From positions 124,001 to 188,000 of the forward strand of contig NZ_JAUOEL010000008.1 of assembly GCF_030540765.1 (NCBI RefSeq): a DNA stretch of 64,000 nt. The letters are read 5' to 3'. Positions within the stretch are counted from its first letter, which is position 1, and each line of letters opens with the position of its first letter. The notes under the pieces were generated by a model. The model was not told the origin of the DNA. It searched no databases and was given only the letters and a program-made list of their open reading frames with translations. Of this stretch, positions 17,103 through 25,263 are shown in pieces. Made by a program: the position numbers and the translations under genes. The stretch is from Flavivirga jejuensis. Its GTDB lineage: Bacteria; Bacteroidota; Bacteroidia; Flavobacteriales; Flavobacteriaceae.

Positions 17103-19007
17103 ATGGAACATCCCATAAACATATTAGAACGTTATTGGAACTTTACAGAGTTTAGATTTAACCAAGAAGCTATTATTAATGCGGTTATTGATAACGAAGA
17201 TACTTTTGTATTATTACCAACAGGAGGTGGTAAATCGTTATGCTTTCAAATACCAGCTTTAGCAAAAAAGGGGATTTGTATTGTTATTTCACCTTTAATT
17301 GCCCTTATGAAAGACCAGGTACAAGCCTTAAACAATAAAGGGATTAAAGCCATGGCTATTACAAGTGGGATAAGTTACAGTCAATTAGACACCCTTTTAG
17401 ACAACTGCATTTACGGAAATTACAAGTTTTTATATCTATCGCCAGAACGTTTGCAACAAGAATTGGTGCAGGATCGTATTAAACAAATGCCTGTTAATTT
17501 AATAGCTGTTGATGAAGCTCATTGTATTTCGCAATGGGGAAGCGATTTTAGACCTGCTTACAGAAACATATCGTTATTACGGCAAATACATCCTGGTGTA
17601 AATGTAGTGGCCTTAACTGCTTCTGCAAAACCAGAAGTTGTTGAAGATATTATAAAAGAACTCGATTTTATTCAACCCAAAATATTTAAACAATCTTTTG
17701 CTAGACCAAATTTAGCATACATGGTATTTCATGAAAATGATAAATATTACCGACTTGAAACCATTTTAAAAAAATATACAGCACCATCCATTATTTACGT
17801 TAGAAATAGAAAACTAACTTTAGAAATTAGTTCGTTTTTAAAATCTAAAAATATTAGTTCAACCTATTACCATGGTGGTCTTTCAAATATAGAAAAGGAT
17901 ACCAACATGACAGCATGGTCGCAAAACCAAAAACAGGTTATGGTAGCAACCAATGCCTTTGGTATGGGCATAGACAAACCTGATGTTAAAACAGTTATTC
18001 ATTTTAATTTACCAGAGAGTATTGAAAGTTATTTTCAAGAAGCTGGACGCGTGGGACGTAATGGAGAAAAGGCTTTTGCTGTGATTTTAAAAAACAATAG
18101 TGATGCTATTCTGGTAAAAAAACAGTTTTTAAGTCTTTTACCAACAGTAGATTTTGTTAAGCAAGTGTATAGAAAACTATGTAACTATTTTCAAATATCG
18201 TATGGGGAAGGCGAATACTTAACTTTTGATTTTGAATTTAATACCTTTTGTAAAACCTACAGTTTTAATGCTACCTTATGTTATAACACGTTACTACTAT
18301 TAGATAGAAATAGTATTATCACCTTATCGAAACAATTTAAAAACAAAGTAACTACACAGTTTATTATATCGAACGCTGCTCTTTTTAATTATTTAGAAAC
18401 CCACCAAGATTTTAATATCATTGTAAAATCAATATTAAGAATGTATGGCGGTATTTTCGACCACGTTACTAAAATCGATTTGATAAAAATTTCTAAGAAA
18501 GCATCGGTATCCGAAAGTAAGTTAGTGTATACACTACAACAATTAGAAAGTGATGAAATTATTACTCTTAATTTAGCAAAAACAGATGCGCAAATTACTT
18601 TTATTGAACCTCGAGAGGATGATAAAACAATTAACAGAATTGCATCAACAGTAGAACAACAAAACAAATTAAAACAGAACCAAGTTAGTGCGATGCTTGA
18701 TTATATTGAAAACGATTCGGTTTGTAAAAGCATGCAACTCCTCACCTACTTTGGCGAAAAAGATGTAAAACCATGTGGAAGCTGCTCTGTTTGTATAAAT
18801 TCAAAAAAAAGTGTTGTACCACAAAACACAAATAGCATAAAAAAACGTATTATAGAATTATTAGAAAACGGTGAGCAATCATCCAGAAACATGATCTCAA
18901 CTTTAAATTGTAAAGAATCTGATTTAAAAATAGTTTTAAAATTACTTTTAGAACATAATATTATAACCATTACACCAACAAACACGTACAAATTAAGTCA
19001 TCTATGA
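17103..19007 (+). CDS. recQ: RecQ-family ATP-dependent DNA helicase, 634 aa
   Basis: A 3'-5' DNA helicase for replication-fork repair. Visible motifs: motif 0 near FRFNQEAI (18-25), Walker A LPTGGGKSLC (38-47), DEAH (137-140), the RecQ loop CISQWGSDFRP, motif V NAFGMGIDKPDV and motif VI QEAGRVGRNG. The zinc-binding cysteines of the RQC region are present (VCKSMQLL... CGSCSVC near 541-561). There is no obvious C-terminal HRDC domain; the last 70 residues look like a winged-helix. The stop overlaps the ATG of fmt by 4 bases. Confidence 0.92.
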   Translation: MEHPINILERYWNFTEFRFNQEAIINAVIDNEDTFVLLPTGGGKSLCFQIPALAKKGICIVISPLIALMKDQVQALNNKGIKAMAITSGISYSQLDTLLDNCIYGNYKFLYLSPERLQQELVQDRIKQMPVNLIAVDEAHCISQWGSDFRPAYRNISLLRQIHPGVNVVALTASAKPEVVEDIIKELDFIQPKIFKQSFARPNLAYMVFHENDKYYRLETILKKYTAPSIIYVRNRKLTLEISSFLKSKNISSTYYHGGLSNIEKDTNMTAWSQNQKQVMVATNAFGMGIDKPDVKTVIHFNLPESIESYFQEAGRVGRNGEKAFAVILKNNSDAILVKKQFLSLLPTVDFVKQVYRKLCNYFQISYGEGEYLTFDFEFNTFCKTYSFNATLCYNTLLLLDRNSIITLSKQFKNKVTTQFIISNAALFNYLETHQDFNIIVKSILRMYGGIFDHVTKIDLIKISKKASVSESKLVYTLQQLESDEIITLNLAKTDAQITFIEPREDDKTINRIASTVEQQNKLKQNQVSAMLDYIENDSVCKSMQLLTYFGEKDVKPCGSCSVCINSKKSVVPQNTNSIKKRIIELLENGEQSSRNMISTLNCKESDLKIVLKLLLEHNIITITPTNTYKLSHL

Positions 19008-19951
19008 GAGATTTAAGAATTATCTTTATGGGAACACCAGATTTTGCTGTTACCTCTTTAAAAGCACTAGTAGAAAACCAATATCATGTAGTTGGTGTTA
19101 TAACGGCTCCCGATAAACCTGCTGGTCGTGGACGCAAACTAAACGAAAGTGCTGTGAAACTATATGCAAAGGAAGCTAACTTAAAAATTTTACAACCAAC
19201 TAATTTAAAGAGTGATGACTTTTTAGATGATTTAAAAGCACTTAAAGCAAATCTTCAAATTGTAGTAGCCTTTAGAATGCTCCCAAAAGTAGTCTGGCAA
19301 ATGCCTGAATATGGAACTTTTAATTTGCACGCATCACTACTACCAAACTACCGTGGAGCTGCACCTATTAATTGGGCGATAATTAATGGTGAAACCAAAA
19401 CGGGAGTTTCAACATTTTTTATCGATGAAAAAATTGATACTGGTAATATGATTCTTCAGGAAGAAGCTGAAATAGAAGCTGATGAAAATGTTGGAAGTCT
19501 ACATGATAAATTAATGAGCATAGGAAGCCTCTTAGTTTTAAAAACGGTTGATTTGATAAAAAAGGGTGATTTTAAGACCACTCCACAAAATGCATCCAAA
19601 GATATTAGAACGGCCTATAAATTGAATAAAGACAATTGCAAGATTGACTGGAACGACTCTATAGACAACATATTCAACAAGATACGTGGATTAAGTCCGT
19701 ATCCAGCAGCTTGGTTTACCTTAATAAACGGAAAAGATGTGTTAGACGTAAAAATATATCATGCAGAAAAAGAAATAACACCACATAAAAAAAATATTGG
19801 AACTATCGTTTCTAATAACAAAGAGTTAAAAGTTGCAGTTACAAATGGTTACATTATTATAAAAGAAATTAAGCTTCCTGGAAAACGAACTATGGATGTA
19901 AAATCTTTATTAAATGGTTATACTTTTGAAGAAAATGTCAAAGCCCTCTAA
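19004..19951 (+). CDS. fmt: Methionyl-tRNA formyltransferase, 315 aa
   Basis: It formylates Met-tRNA(fMet) with 10-formyl-THF for translation initiation. The catalytic Asn107, His109 and Asp145 and the SLLPNYRGAAPI loop (111-122) are all present, as is the N-terminal FMGTPDFAV. The C-terminal OB-like domain is of normal length. Its ATG overlaps the recQ stop (ATGA), which couples translation of the two. No terminator is clear downstream. Confidence 0.95.
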   Translation: MRDLRIIFMGTPDFAVTSLKALVENQYHVVGVITAPDKPAGRGRKLNESAVKLYAKEANLKILQPTNLKSDDFLDDLKALKANLQIVVAFRMLPKVVWQMPEYGTFNLHASLLPNYRGAAPINWAIINGETKTGVSTFFIDEKIDTGNMILQEEAEIEADENVGSLHDKLMSIGSLLVLKTVDLIKKGDFKTTPQNASKDIRTAYKLNKDNCKIDWNDSIDNIFNKIRGLSPYPAAWFTLINGKDVLDVKIYHAEKEITPHKKNIGTIVSNNKELKVAVTNGYIIIKEIKLPGKRTMDVKSLLNGYTFEENVKAL

Positions 19952-20054
19952 ACCCTTATTCTCATTGATATTTCAAAAAATCGACAAAATGCACATCCTT
20001 TATTAACAAAAGAACCAAGTTATTAACAATACCATGTTTTTCCCTTGTCATTAC

Positions 20055-20084
20055 TTGCATGGTTTCATAATCCGTATAAATTTG
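20055..20084 (+). promoter_or_regulatory. Bacteroidota-type promoter of the HU gene
   Basis: TTG at 20055-20057, 19 bases, then TAAATTTG at 20077-20084. This matches TTG-N19-TAnnTTTG. The leader to the ATG at 20142 is about 50 bases. Confidence 0.7.
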
Positions 20085-20141
20085 TAGTAGGATTTAACAA
20101 TAATGTTTAACCAATTTTATTAATAATTAAATTTTTATATT

Positions 20142-20414
20142 ATGAACAAAACAGATTTAATCGACGCAATGGCAGAACACGCAGGAATCACTAAAGCAGC
20201 TGCAAAGAAAGCTTTAGAGTGTGCAATCATTGAAATTGAAGGAGCTTTACAAAAAGGTAACAGAGTTTCTTTAGTAGGATTTGGATCTTGGTCAGTTTCT
20301 AAAAGAGCTGCAAGAGAAGGAAGAAATCCTCAAACAGGACAAACTATCAAAATTAAAGCTAAAAACGTTGTTAAGTTTAAAGCTGGATCAGATTTATCAA
20401 GTGCAGTAAACTAA
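20142..20414 (+). CDS. HU family DNA-binding protein, 90 aa
   Basis: A histone-like protein that bends DNA as a dimer. The beta-arm signature GRNPQTGQTIKI (about residues 61-72) and the N-terminal MNKTDLIDAMAEHAGITKAAAKKAL are standard. Codon use looks biased, as expected for a highly expressed gene. A consensus promoter precedes it and a strong terminator follows, so it is a single-gene unit. Confidence 0.95.
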   Translation: MNKTDLIDAMAEHAGITKAAAKKALECAIIEIEGALQKGNRVSLVGFGSWSVSKRAAREGRNPQTGQTIKIKAKNVVKFKAGSDLSSAVN

Positions 20415-20435
20415 TTGTTTACTCTTTTATATCAT

Positions 20436-20470
20436 AAAAATGCCTTCAAAATTTGAAGGCATTTTTTTTT
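20436..20470 (+). terminator. Intrinsic terminator of the HU gene
   Basis: A GC-containing hairpin with arms ATGCCTTCAAA and TTTGAAGGCAT (20440-20462), followed by a long T-run. Confidence 0.85.
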
Positions 20471-20536
20471 ATATCAGTAAAACAGTTGTTTTTTAAAGAA
20501 ATAAATATTAGATTTAATTACTAATACCTTAAAAGC

Positions 20537-21097
20537 ATGATAACAATAAAACCAAAAAAAGGTAATTTGTTAATAGCTGAGCCTGCGATAATAGGTGACG
20601 TTTCTTTTAATCGCTCAATCGTATTAATTGCAGATCATTCACAAGATGGCTCTATAGGCTTTATTCTTAATAAGCCGCTAGATTATACCATTAACGAACT
20701 AGTTCCTGAAGTTGAAGCCACTTATAAAGTTTATAATGGTGGTCCTGTAGAGCAAGATAATTTATATTTTATCCATAAAATACCAAAATTAATACCAGAA
20801 AGTATTGAAATTTCTTTGGGTATTTTTTGGGGAGGAGATTTTGAAAGAGTTGCCGAACTTATTACTAAGGGCGATATAAACGAAAATGACATTCGTTTTT
20901 TTCTTGGATATTCTGGTTGGGAAACAAACCAATTAGAAGAAGAGCTTAAAGCCAATTCTTGGGTTGTTACCGAAAATATTTATAAAAATAGTATTATAGA
21001 AAAAGACTACGAATCGTTTTGGAAAGAAAAAATGTTAGAGTTTGGAGGCGAATATAGTATTTGGTCTAATGCACCAGAAAACCCCAGCTTTAATTAA
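20537..21097 (+). CDS. YqgE/AlgH family protein, 186 aa
   Basis: The family signature GNLLIAEPAIIGDVSFNRSIVLIADHSQDGSIGFILNKPL is at about 9-48, and the later GGDFERVAELI and FFLGYSGWETNQLEEELKANSWVV segments also match. A single-domain protein of normal length. The family is widespread and its function is unproven (AlgH was first linked to alginate regulation in Pseudomonas). It may follow HU in expression or have its own promoter in the 120-base gap. Confidence 0.9.
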   Translation: MITIKPKKGNLLIAEPAIIGDVSFNRSIVLIADHSQDGSIGFILNKPLDYTINELVPEVEATYKVYNGGPVEQDNLYFIHKIPKLIPESIEISLGIFWGGDFERVAELITKGDINENDIRFFLGYSGWETNQLEEELKANSWVVTENIYKNSIIEKDYESFWKEKMLEFGGEYSIWSNAPENPSFN

Positions 21098-21109
21098 TAA
21101 TCCCAACTA

Positions 21110-21200
21110 AACCATGGCTTTGAAAGTCCATAGGTTCGCCTTAGTAGACTGAAAGCCTGCTTCGTGACATACCAAAATGTCAAATAATAAACATTCTAAA
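21110..21200. repeat. Intergenic repeat, one of two related copies
   Basis: The stretch with AGACTGAAAGCCTGCTTCGT and AATAATAAACATT shares order and wording with 57530-57600 (AGACCGAAAGTCTATTTCGT, then AGAATAAACATT). Both copies lie just downstream of gene ends, so they may form a mobile intergenic repeat or a termination region. Confidence 0.4.
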
Positions 21201-21250
21201 GCTCAATTAATCAAAAAATAATTCAATTTATTTATACGATATCTTAATAC

Positions 21251-22102
21251 TCAATTGGTTTTATCCAGTCTTATTTTCACATTTAACTTCTGCAATAATT
21301 TTTTAGAGACTTCATTAATATACACTTTCTTTCTATATTTTGTTACTGGTTGAATTCCCACAATAACATTTGTTATAAAAATTTCATCAGCCTTTTGAAG
21401 TTCGAATGGAGATATTGAATCTTCAACAATTTCGTAATCAGGTATATTTCCTATAATATCTATAAGTTGTTTACGCATAACGCCTTTTAAACACCCATCA
21501 CTTATTGGAGACGTTTTTATAATATTTTCTTTTACAACAAAAACATTACCATTAAGCGCTTCTATAACATGCTTGTTTGTATTTAAAACCAAACAATTAT
21601 TTAAATTATTTTCTTTTGCATAAATACTTCCAACAACATGTAATGCCTTATTGTTCGTTTTTAATGTAGATAATAAGCTTGGTGACACATAATAATCTTT
21701 AAATAAATCAACTTCATAAAAACCATCTTGAAGTATATAAAAATCATCTTGTATAGGTTTTACAGAAATTATAAAACTCACATCATTCGAATTTGGAGCA
21801 TATAACCCACCTTCATTTCTATGTACTATTAATTTTACTCTTGCTGAAGCCTTTAACAAATCACTAGATTCCAGTGTATCGATAATTTGCTCTTCTAAAT
21901 ATTCCATGGTGAAATTCATTGGGATTTCCATACGCATAATACGCATAGATGCCATGAGTCTAAAATAATGGTCTTCCCAAAATAAGATTTTACCAAAGCT
22001 TGTTTTTATGGTTTCAAATAAGGCATCACCATAGTTATAGCCTCTATTCCCAATTGAAAGAATCGCGTTTTCTTCTAGAATATTTCCATTAAAATTTATC
22101 AT
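21251..22102 (-). CDS. Aminotransferase class IV protein, 283 aa
   Basis: A fold-type IV PLP enzyme. The N-terminal NRGYNYGDALFETI (19-32) and the Lys148 candidate for PLP (LLSTLKTNNKALHVVGS) fit the family, which includes branched-chain aminotransferase, D-amino acid aminotransferase and 4-amino-4-deoxychorismate lyase (PabC). The length is close to PabC, and flavobacterial genes with this start are often annotated that way. The substrate cannot be settled from sequence alone. It lies downstream of the START-like gene but is separated from it by a terminator. Confidence 0.85.
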   Translation of the reverse strand: MINFNGNILEENAILSIGNRGYNYGDALFETIKTSFGKILFWEDHYFRLMASMRIMRMEIPMNFTMEYLEEQIIDTLESSDLLKASARVKLIVHRNEGGLYAPNSNDVSFIISVKPIQDDFYILQDGFYEVDLFKDYYVSPSLLSTLKTNNKALHVVGSIYAKENNLNNCLVLNTNKHVIEALNGNVFVVKENIIKTSPISDGCLKGVMRKQLIDIIGNIPDYEIVEDSISPFELQKADEIFITNVIVGIQPVTKYRKKVYINEVSKKLLQKLNVKIRLDKTN

Positions 22103-22139
22103 AAAAAAATCCCGTTCTAATAGTTAATTTAGAACGGGA
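22103..22139 (-). terminator. Terminator of the START-like gene
   Basis: An 11-bp stem (22110-22120 with 22129-22139) followed on the minus strand by a T-run (complement of 22103-22109). It lies directly before the aminotransferase ATG. Confidence 0.75.
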
Positions 22140-22162
22140 CAAATATAATTTAAAATATAGAA

Positions 22163-22552
22163 TTAAACAGAGCCAAGTACTTGCTTTAAATCAGAAATTT
22201 GATTTTCCCAAAGCATTTTAGCTTCATCTAGTTCATCTTCATCTGCAAAATCTGTAACCATTAACGATACATCTTTAGTAATTTCATCAACCTGAATTCT
22301 TATTTCGAAATACGAAGACTGGTCGTCTTCATCATTCAACCATCTAAACTTAATACGTTCACCACTTTTTTTACTTAATAATTTTGCTTGTTCTTCACTA
22401 TCATCCCATATAAAAGTGAATAATTCCCCACGAGAATTTACATTATCAGAAAACCACTCAGATAAGCCTGATGGTGTCGAAATATATTGGTATAACAACT
22501 GGGGTGATGCGTGTATCGGAAATTCTATATCAAATTTAACTTTATCGTCCAT
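22163..22552 (-). CDS. START-like / AHSA1-type domain protein, 129 aa
   Basis: A single helix-grip fold of the SRPBCC superfamily. The start KVKFDIEFPIHASPQLLYQYISTPSGLSEWFSDNV is typical of Bacteroidota START-like proteins next to aminotransferase genes, and the closing helix DEAKMLWENQISDLKQVLGSV is the usual one. These proteins have a lipid-sized cavity; the ligand is unknown. It has no signal peptide. Confidence 0.85.
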   Translation of the reverse strand: MDDKVKFDIEFPIHASPQLLYQYISTPSGLSEWFSDNVNSRGELFTFIWDDSEEQAKLLSKKSGERIKFRWLNDEDDQSSYFEIRIQVDEITKDVSLMVTDFADEDELDEAKMLWENQISDLKQVLGSV

Positions 22553-22639
22553 AAGTACCTTAAAAATTTTATGTCACCAATATATACATTAATTGATAAG
22601 AATAACAACAATTTTTAATAATATTTTATCTCATATCTG

Positions 22640-22670
22640 TTTGCTTAGAATAATATTGTTTTTATATTTG
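22640..22670 (+). promoter_or_regulatory. Consensus promoter of tRNA-Met
   Basis: TTTG (22640-22643), 19 bases, TATATTTG (22663-22670): an exact TTTG-N19-TAnnTTTG, with the tRNA starting 15 bases later. Confidence 0.8.
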
Positions 22671-22684
22671 CAGCCTTAAATTAT

Positions 22685-22758
22685 GGCGAGGTAGCTCAGT
22701 TGGTTAGAGCGTCGGATTCATAACCCGGAGGTCGGGGGATCGTGCCCCCCTCTCGCTA
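22685..22758 (+). tRNA. tRNA-Met (CAT anticodon)
   Basis: A full cloverleaf can be drawn. The acceptor stem is GGCGAGG with TCTCGCT (G-U at both ends), and the D-stem is GCTC with GAGC. The anticodon loop is TTCATAA, with the A31-C39 mismatch also seen in related Bacteroidota elongator tRNAs. The T-stem is GGGGG/CCCCC. The anticodon is CAT. The absence of three G-C pairs in the anticodon stem argues for elongator rather than initiator. CCA is not encoded. Its 3' flank is partly duplicated at 32309-32363. Confidence 0.95.
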
Positions 22759-22763
22759 CAAGG

Positions 22764-22797
22764 AAAACCCAAGATTTTTATCTTGGGTTTTTTATTT
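22764..22797 (+). terminator. Terminator after tRNA-Met
   Basis: An 11-bp stem (22764-22774 with 22781-22791) with a 6-base loop and a T-run. Confidence 0.8.
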
Positions 22798-23405
22798 TAA
22801 AACAAATCTACTCCAGAAAGCTTGTGATTTTAATTGATTATTATTCACATTTCATTTTTACATACAATTAATTAATCTTTAATTCCTATAGATTTTTTTG
22901 ATAAAAATCCGCTAAATGCATTTCTAAATATTCCTCAACCTCATCAAAAGAATCCTTTTAAAGAAATTGGTACCAAAACAAAGCATCAGATTGAGCTCCC
23001 AATATTAGATAATCTTATTAAAATTCGCCTCCATTTACGCCCACATACATACTTTACACGCTCACTAATAGATACACAACGCTTAATACATCTTTTTAGA
23101 AAGGAGGTATTAAATTCTTCAACTTTGGAATGTCAATAAACGAGGCTAGATAGATAAAAATCAAGGTAGCACAAAAATTCATCATACCATATCTATATAG
23201 TATTGAGACGTTTAACATAATCGCAAACAATATATTCGATTGAGTAGCTACTATCATTTTTTTTGCAAAAAAGTAAATAAAGAATTTCTTGAAACCAACT
23301 ATCTCATCCCTGCCTTTGCTGGCAGGCTCAAGGCAAAATCTAGGGGAATTCTTTTCGATTAAAACCATTTAAGAATAAAGTCTAATTTAAATAAAATCAA
23401 CAATT
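22798..23405. other. Spacer after tRNA-Met with an unstarted coding remnant
   Basis: No intact gene. 22876-23139 is an open frame of 87 codons on the plus strand with coding-like composition (IDFFDKNPLNAFLNIPQPHQ, later HLRPHTYFTRSLIDTQRLIH) but no ATG, GTG or TTG to start it. It may be the tail of a gene cut on insertion. A palindrome CCTGCCTTTGCTGGCAGG is near 23310-23330. I recognise no family. Confidence 0.45.
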
Positions 23406-25232
23406 ATGAGTGCAGTTCAATCTAATTTATCAGCAAGTAAGTACGGATACGATATGGTCGTAGGCACAACACAAGCGTCTATTAATGCTACGATGAAACA
23501 ATTTTTATTAAAATTCGATGGTCAAGAATTTGTAAAAATTTATGTTTACAAAAAAGATGTTCCTAAAGGACAAAGTAATTATATTGAAACAGACTACGAT
23601 GCTTATAAAAAAACATTAGGTTTTGACCCTTTTGATATTCCTAATGATGCGTCGATGGATGATGAAAAAGTTAAAAAGTTAATTGCTAATTTTTTCGCTT
23701 TCGGATTTAAAACAAAAATGGGATTACCAACTACTTTTCCTATTTCTTCTTTACCAAATATTATAGAACTAGACAAAGGAAACTCTTCGGTATCGTATCA
23801 TCTTTACTGTAAAGAATTTCAAGTTGTTAATTTAACGCCAGGAGGATATGGTGGAGGGAATTGGATAAACTTATCTCAAGAAGGAGGAGCTGCTCCATGG
23901 ATATTTCGCTTTACAGTAGATTTAGATTTATACGGAAATGACAGTGTCTTTTCTCATTTACCAAAAGATGTACAAAGCCAAGTTAAAAACCTTTGTCCAG
24001 GATCCATGTTTAGCGTTCAGCAATTGTACTTAAACCTAAATACTGCTGGATTAGAATCTACGCCAGAGATTAAAAACCTTTCCCCAACAAGTGATGTATA
24101 CATTTATTTAACAAAAATATTCTTAAACAAATATTTTGAGAATATGCAAAACAACAGTAAATCTAGTACAAATCCAGACGGTAATTATTTATTAGGGTAT
24201 TCAATTAAGCCTTCTTGTACAGGAGACTCATCTTCTATTGCTCCTACAGACTTAAACTTTATGATTTCTCCATATTTAGATAGCAAAGGAAATGCAACTA
24301 AAGCGTACGATATGTATACCTTAAATTGGTTGGTAATGACAGAATACAATAAGATGCCTGCACCTGTTCAATTTGAATGGAATTGGGTAGATGAAGCAAA
24401 AAAAACCGATTATCATGGAGCAATGGCTATTAAAAAAGGAATATTTACTAATTTCCTTAGCACAGTATTATCTCCAACACTAAAATCAGCTTGTATTATT
24501 CCTAATTGTAATGTACATGCAAACTTTATATCTGTAAAGTTCAAATGGGGGTATAAAAAAGAAACAAGTCCACAATTTTATCAAGTTGTAAATGATGGAA
24601 CTTCTAGAATTTTAACTTATAATTTTTCCAGGAAATCTCATTCCAGTGATACTCATATTCCTAATTGGGGAAATATAGACTACAATTATAATCTAAAAAC
24701 AGATGTTTATTTAGAAGGCAGAACAATTAGGACTGTTACTACAGCAACAGTATGGTTACATGTAAACGGTGGCTGGGGAGTTATAGTTGAAGGAAACTGT
24801 TCAAAGTTTAAATCCACCGTAGTATACACTATTGGAGTAAATAGTTATGGAAACTTAACAGTTACAGGAGGAACTCCTAAAATTAAAGACTTATCGGATG
24901 ATATGAATCCAAATCTTTGGTCAAAAATAGCAACTTTAGGGTTTATTGACGGGTTAATAAAGACTATGAAAAATACAACCCAAGGCTGGATGAAAAACTT
25001 TATGACTGGTCATAAAAATCGAATAGAAAGCATGTTAAACGGATCTGGAGTTTGGGTGTTTCCAGGAAGTCAAACATTTGTATTTAAGAATGCTAAATTC
25101 TCAAACAGTCAAGATTTGGTTACAGACGTAACTTATGTAGAACCATCAACTAAAATGATAGCCAAAAGATCTGCTCTTAAAGCTGCTGCATCTGTTGCTG
25201 CTACAATTAAAACCCCAGAAGCTGTATCGTAA
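23406..25232 (+). CDS. Unknown 608-aa protein, first of a two-gene cassette
   Basis: No signal peptide or membrane span. The start SKYGYDMVVGTTQASINATM (10-29) is followed by a beta-rich protein with a Gly-rich loop (TPGGYGGGNW, near 148-157), a Trp-rich segment (FEWNWVDEA, near 323-331) and a closing WVFPGSQTFVFKNAKFSN near 558-575. The last 20 residues are an Ala-rich basic tail. I recall a similar beginning and end in uncharacterised fungal proteins, and a faint resemblance of the start to the P47/OrfX (TULIP) group of clostridial toxin clusters; both are unverified. Only 31 bases separate it from the next gene, so the two are probably made together. Function unknown. Confidence 0.85.
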   Translation: MSAVQSNLSASKYGYDMVVGTTQASINATMKQFLLKFDGQEFVKIYVYKKDVPKGQSNYIETDYDAYKKTLGFDPFDIPNDASMDDEKVKKLIANFFAFGFKTKMGLPTTFPISSLPNIIELDKGNSSVSYHLYCKEFQVVNLTPGGYGGGNWINLSQEGGAAPWIFRFTVDLDLYGNDSVFSHLPKDVQSQVKNLCPGSMFSVQQLYLNLNTAGLESTPEIKNLSPTSDVYIYLTKIFLNKYFENMQNNSKSSTNPDGNYLLGYSIKPSCTGDSSSIAPTDLNFMISPYLDSKGNATKAYDMYTLNWLVMTEYNKMPAPVQFEWNWVDEAKKTDYHGAMAIKKGIFTNFLSTVLSPTLKSACIIPNCNVHANFISVKFKWGYKKETSPQFYQVVNDGTSRILTYNFSRKSHSSDTHIPNWGNIDYNYNLKTDVYLEGRTIRTVTTATVWLHVNGGWGVIVEGNCSKFKSTVVYTIGVNSYGNLTVTGGTPKIKDLSDDMNPNLWSKIATLGFIDGLIKTMKNTTQGWMKNFMTGHKNRIESMLNGSGVWVFPGSQTFVFKNAKFSNSQDLVTDVTYVEPSTKMIAKRSALKAAASVAATIKTPEAVS

Positions 25233-25263
25233 ATATATTTCTTATAACTTAATTCTAAACAAT

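Noticed and set aside
23096-23368. 90-codon minus-strand frame
   Set aside because: No motif, overlaps the unstarted remnant on the other strand and a palindromic repeat.
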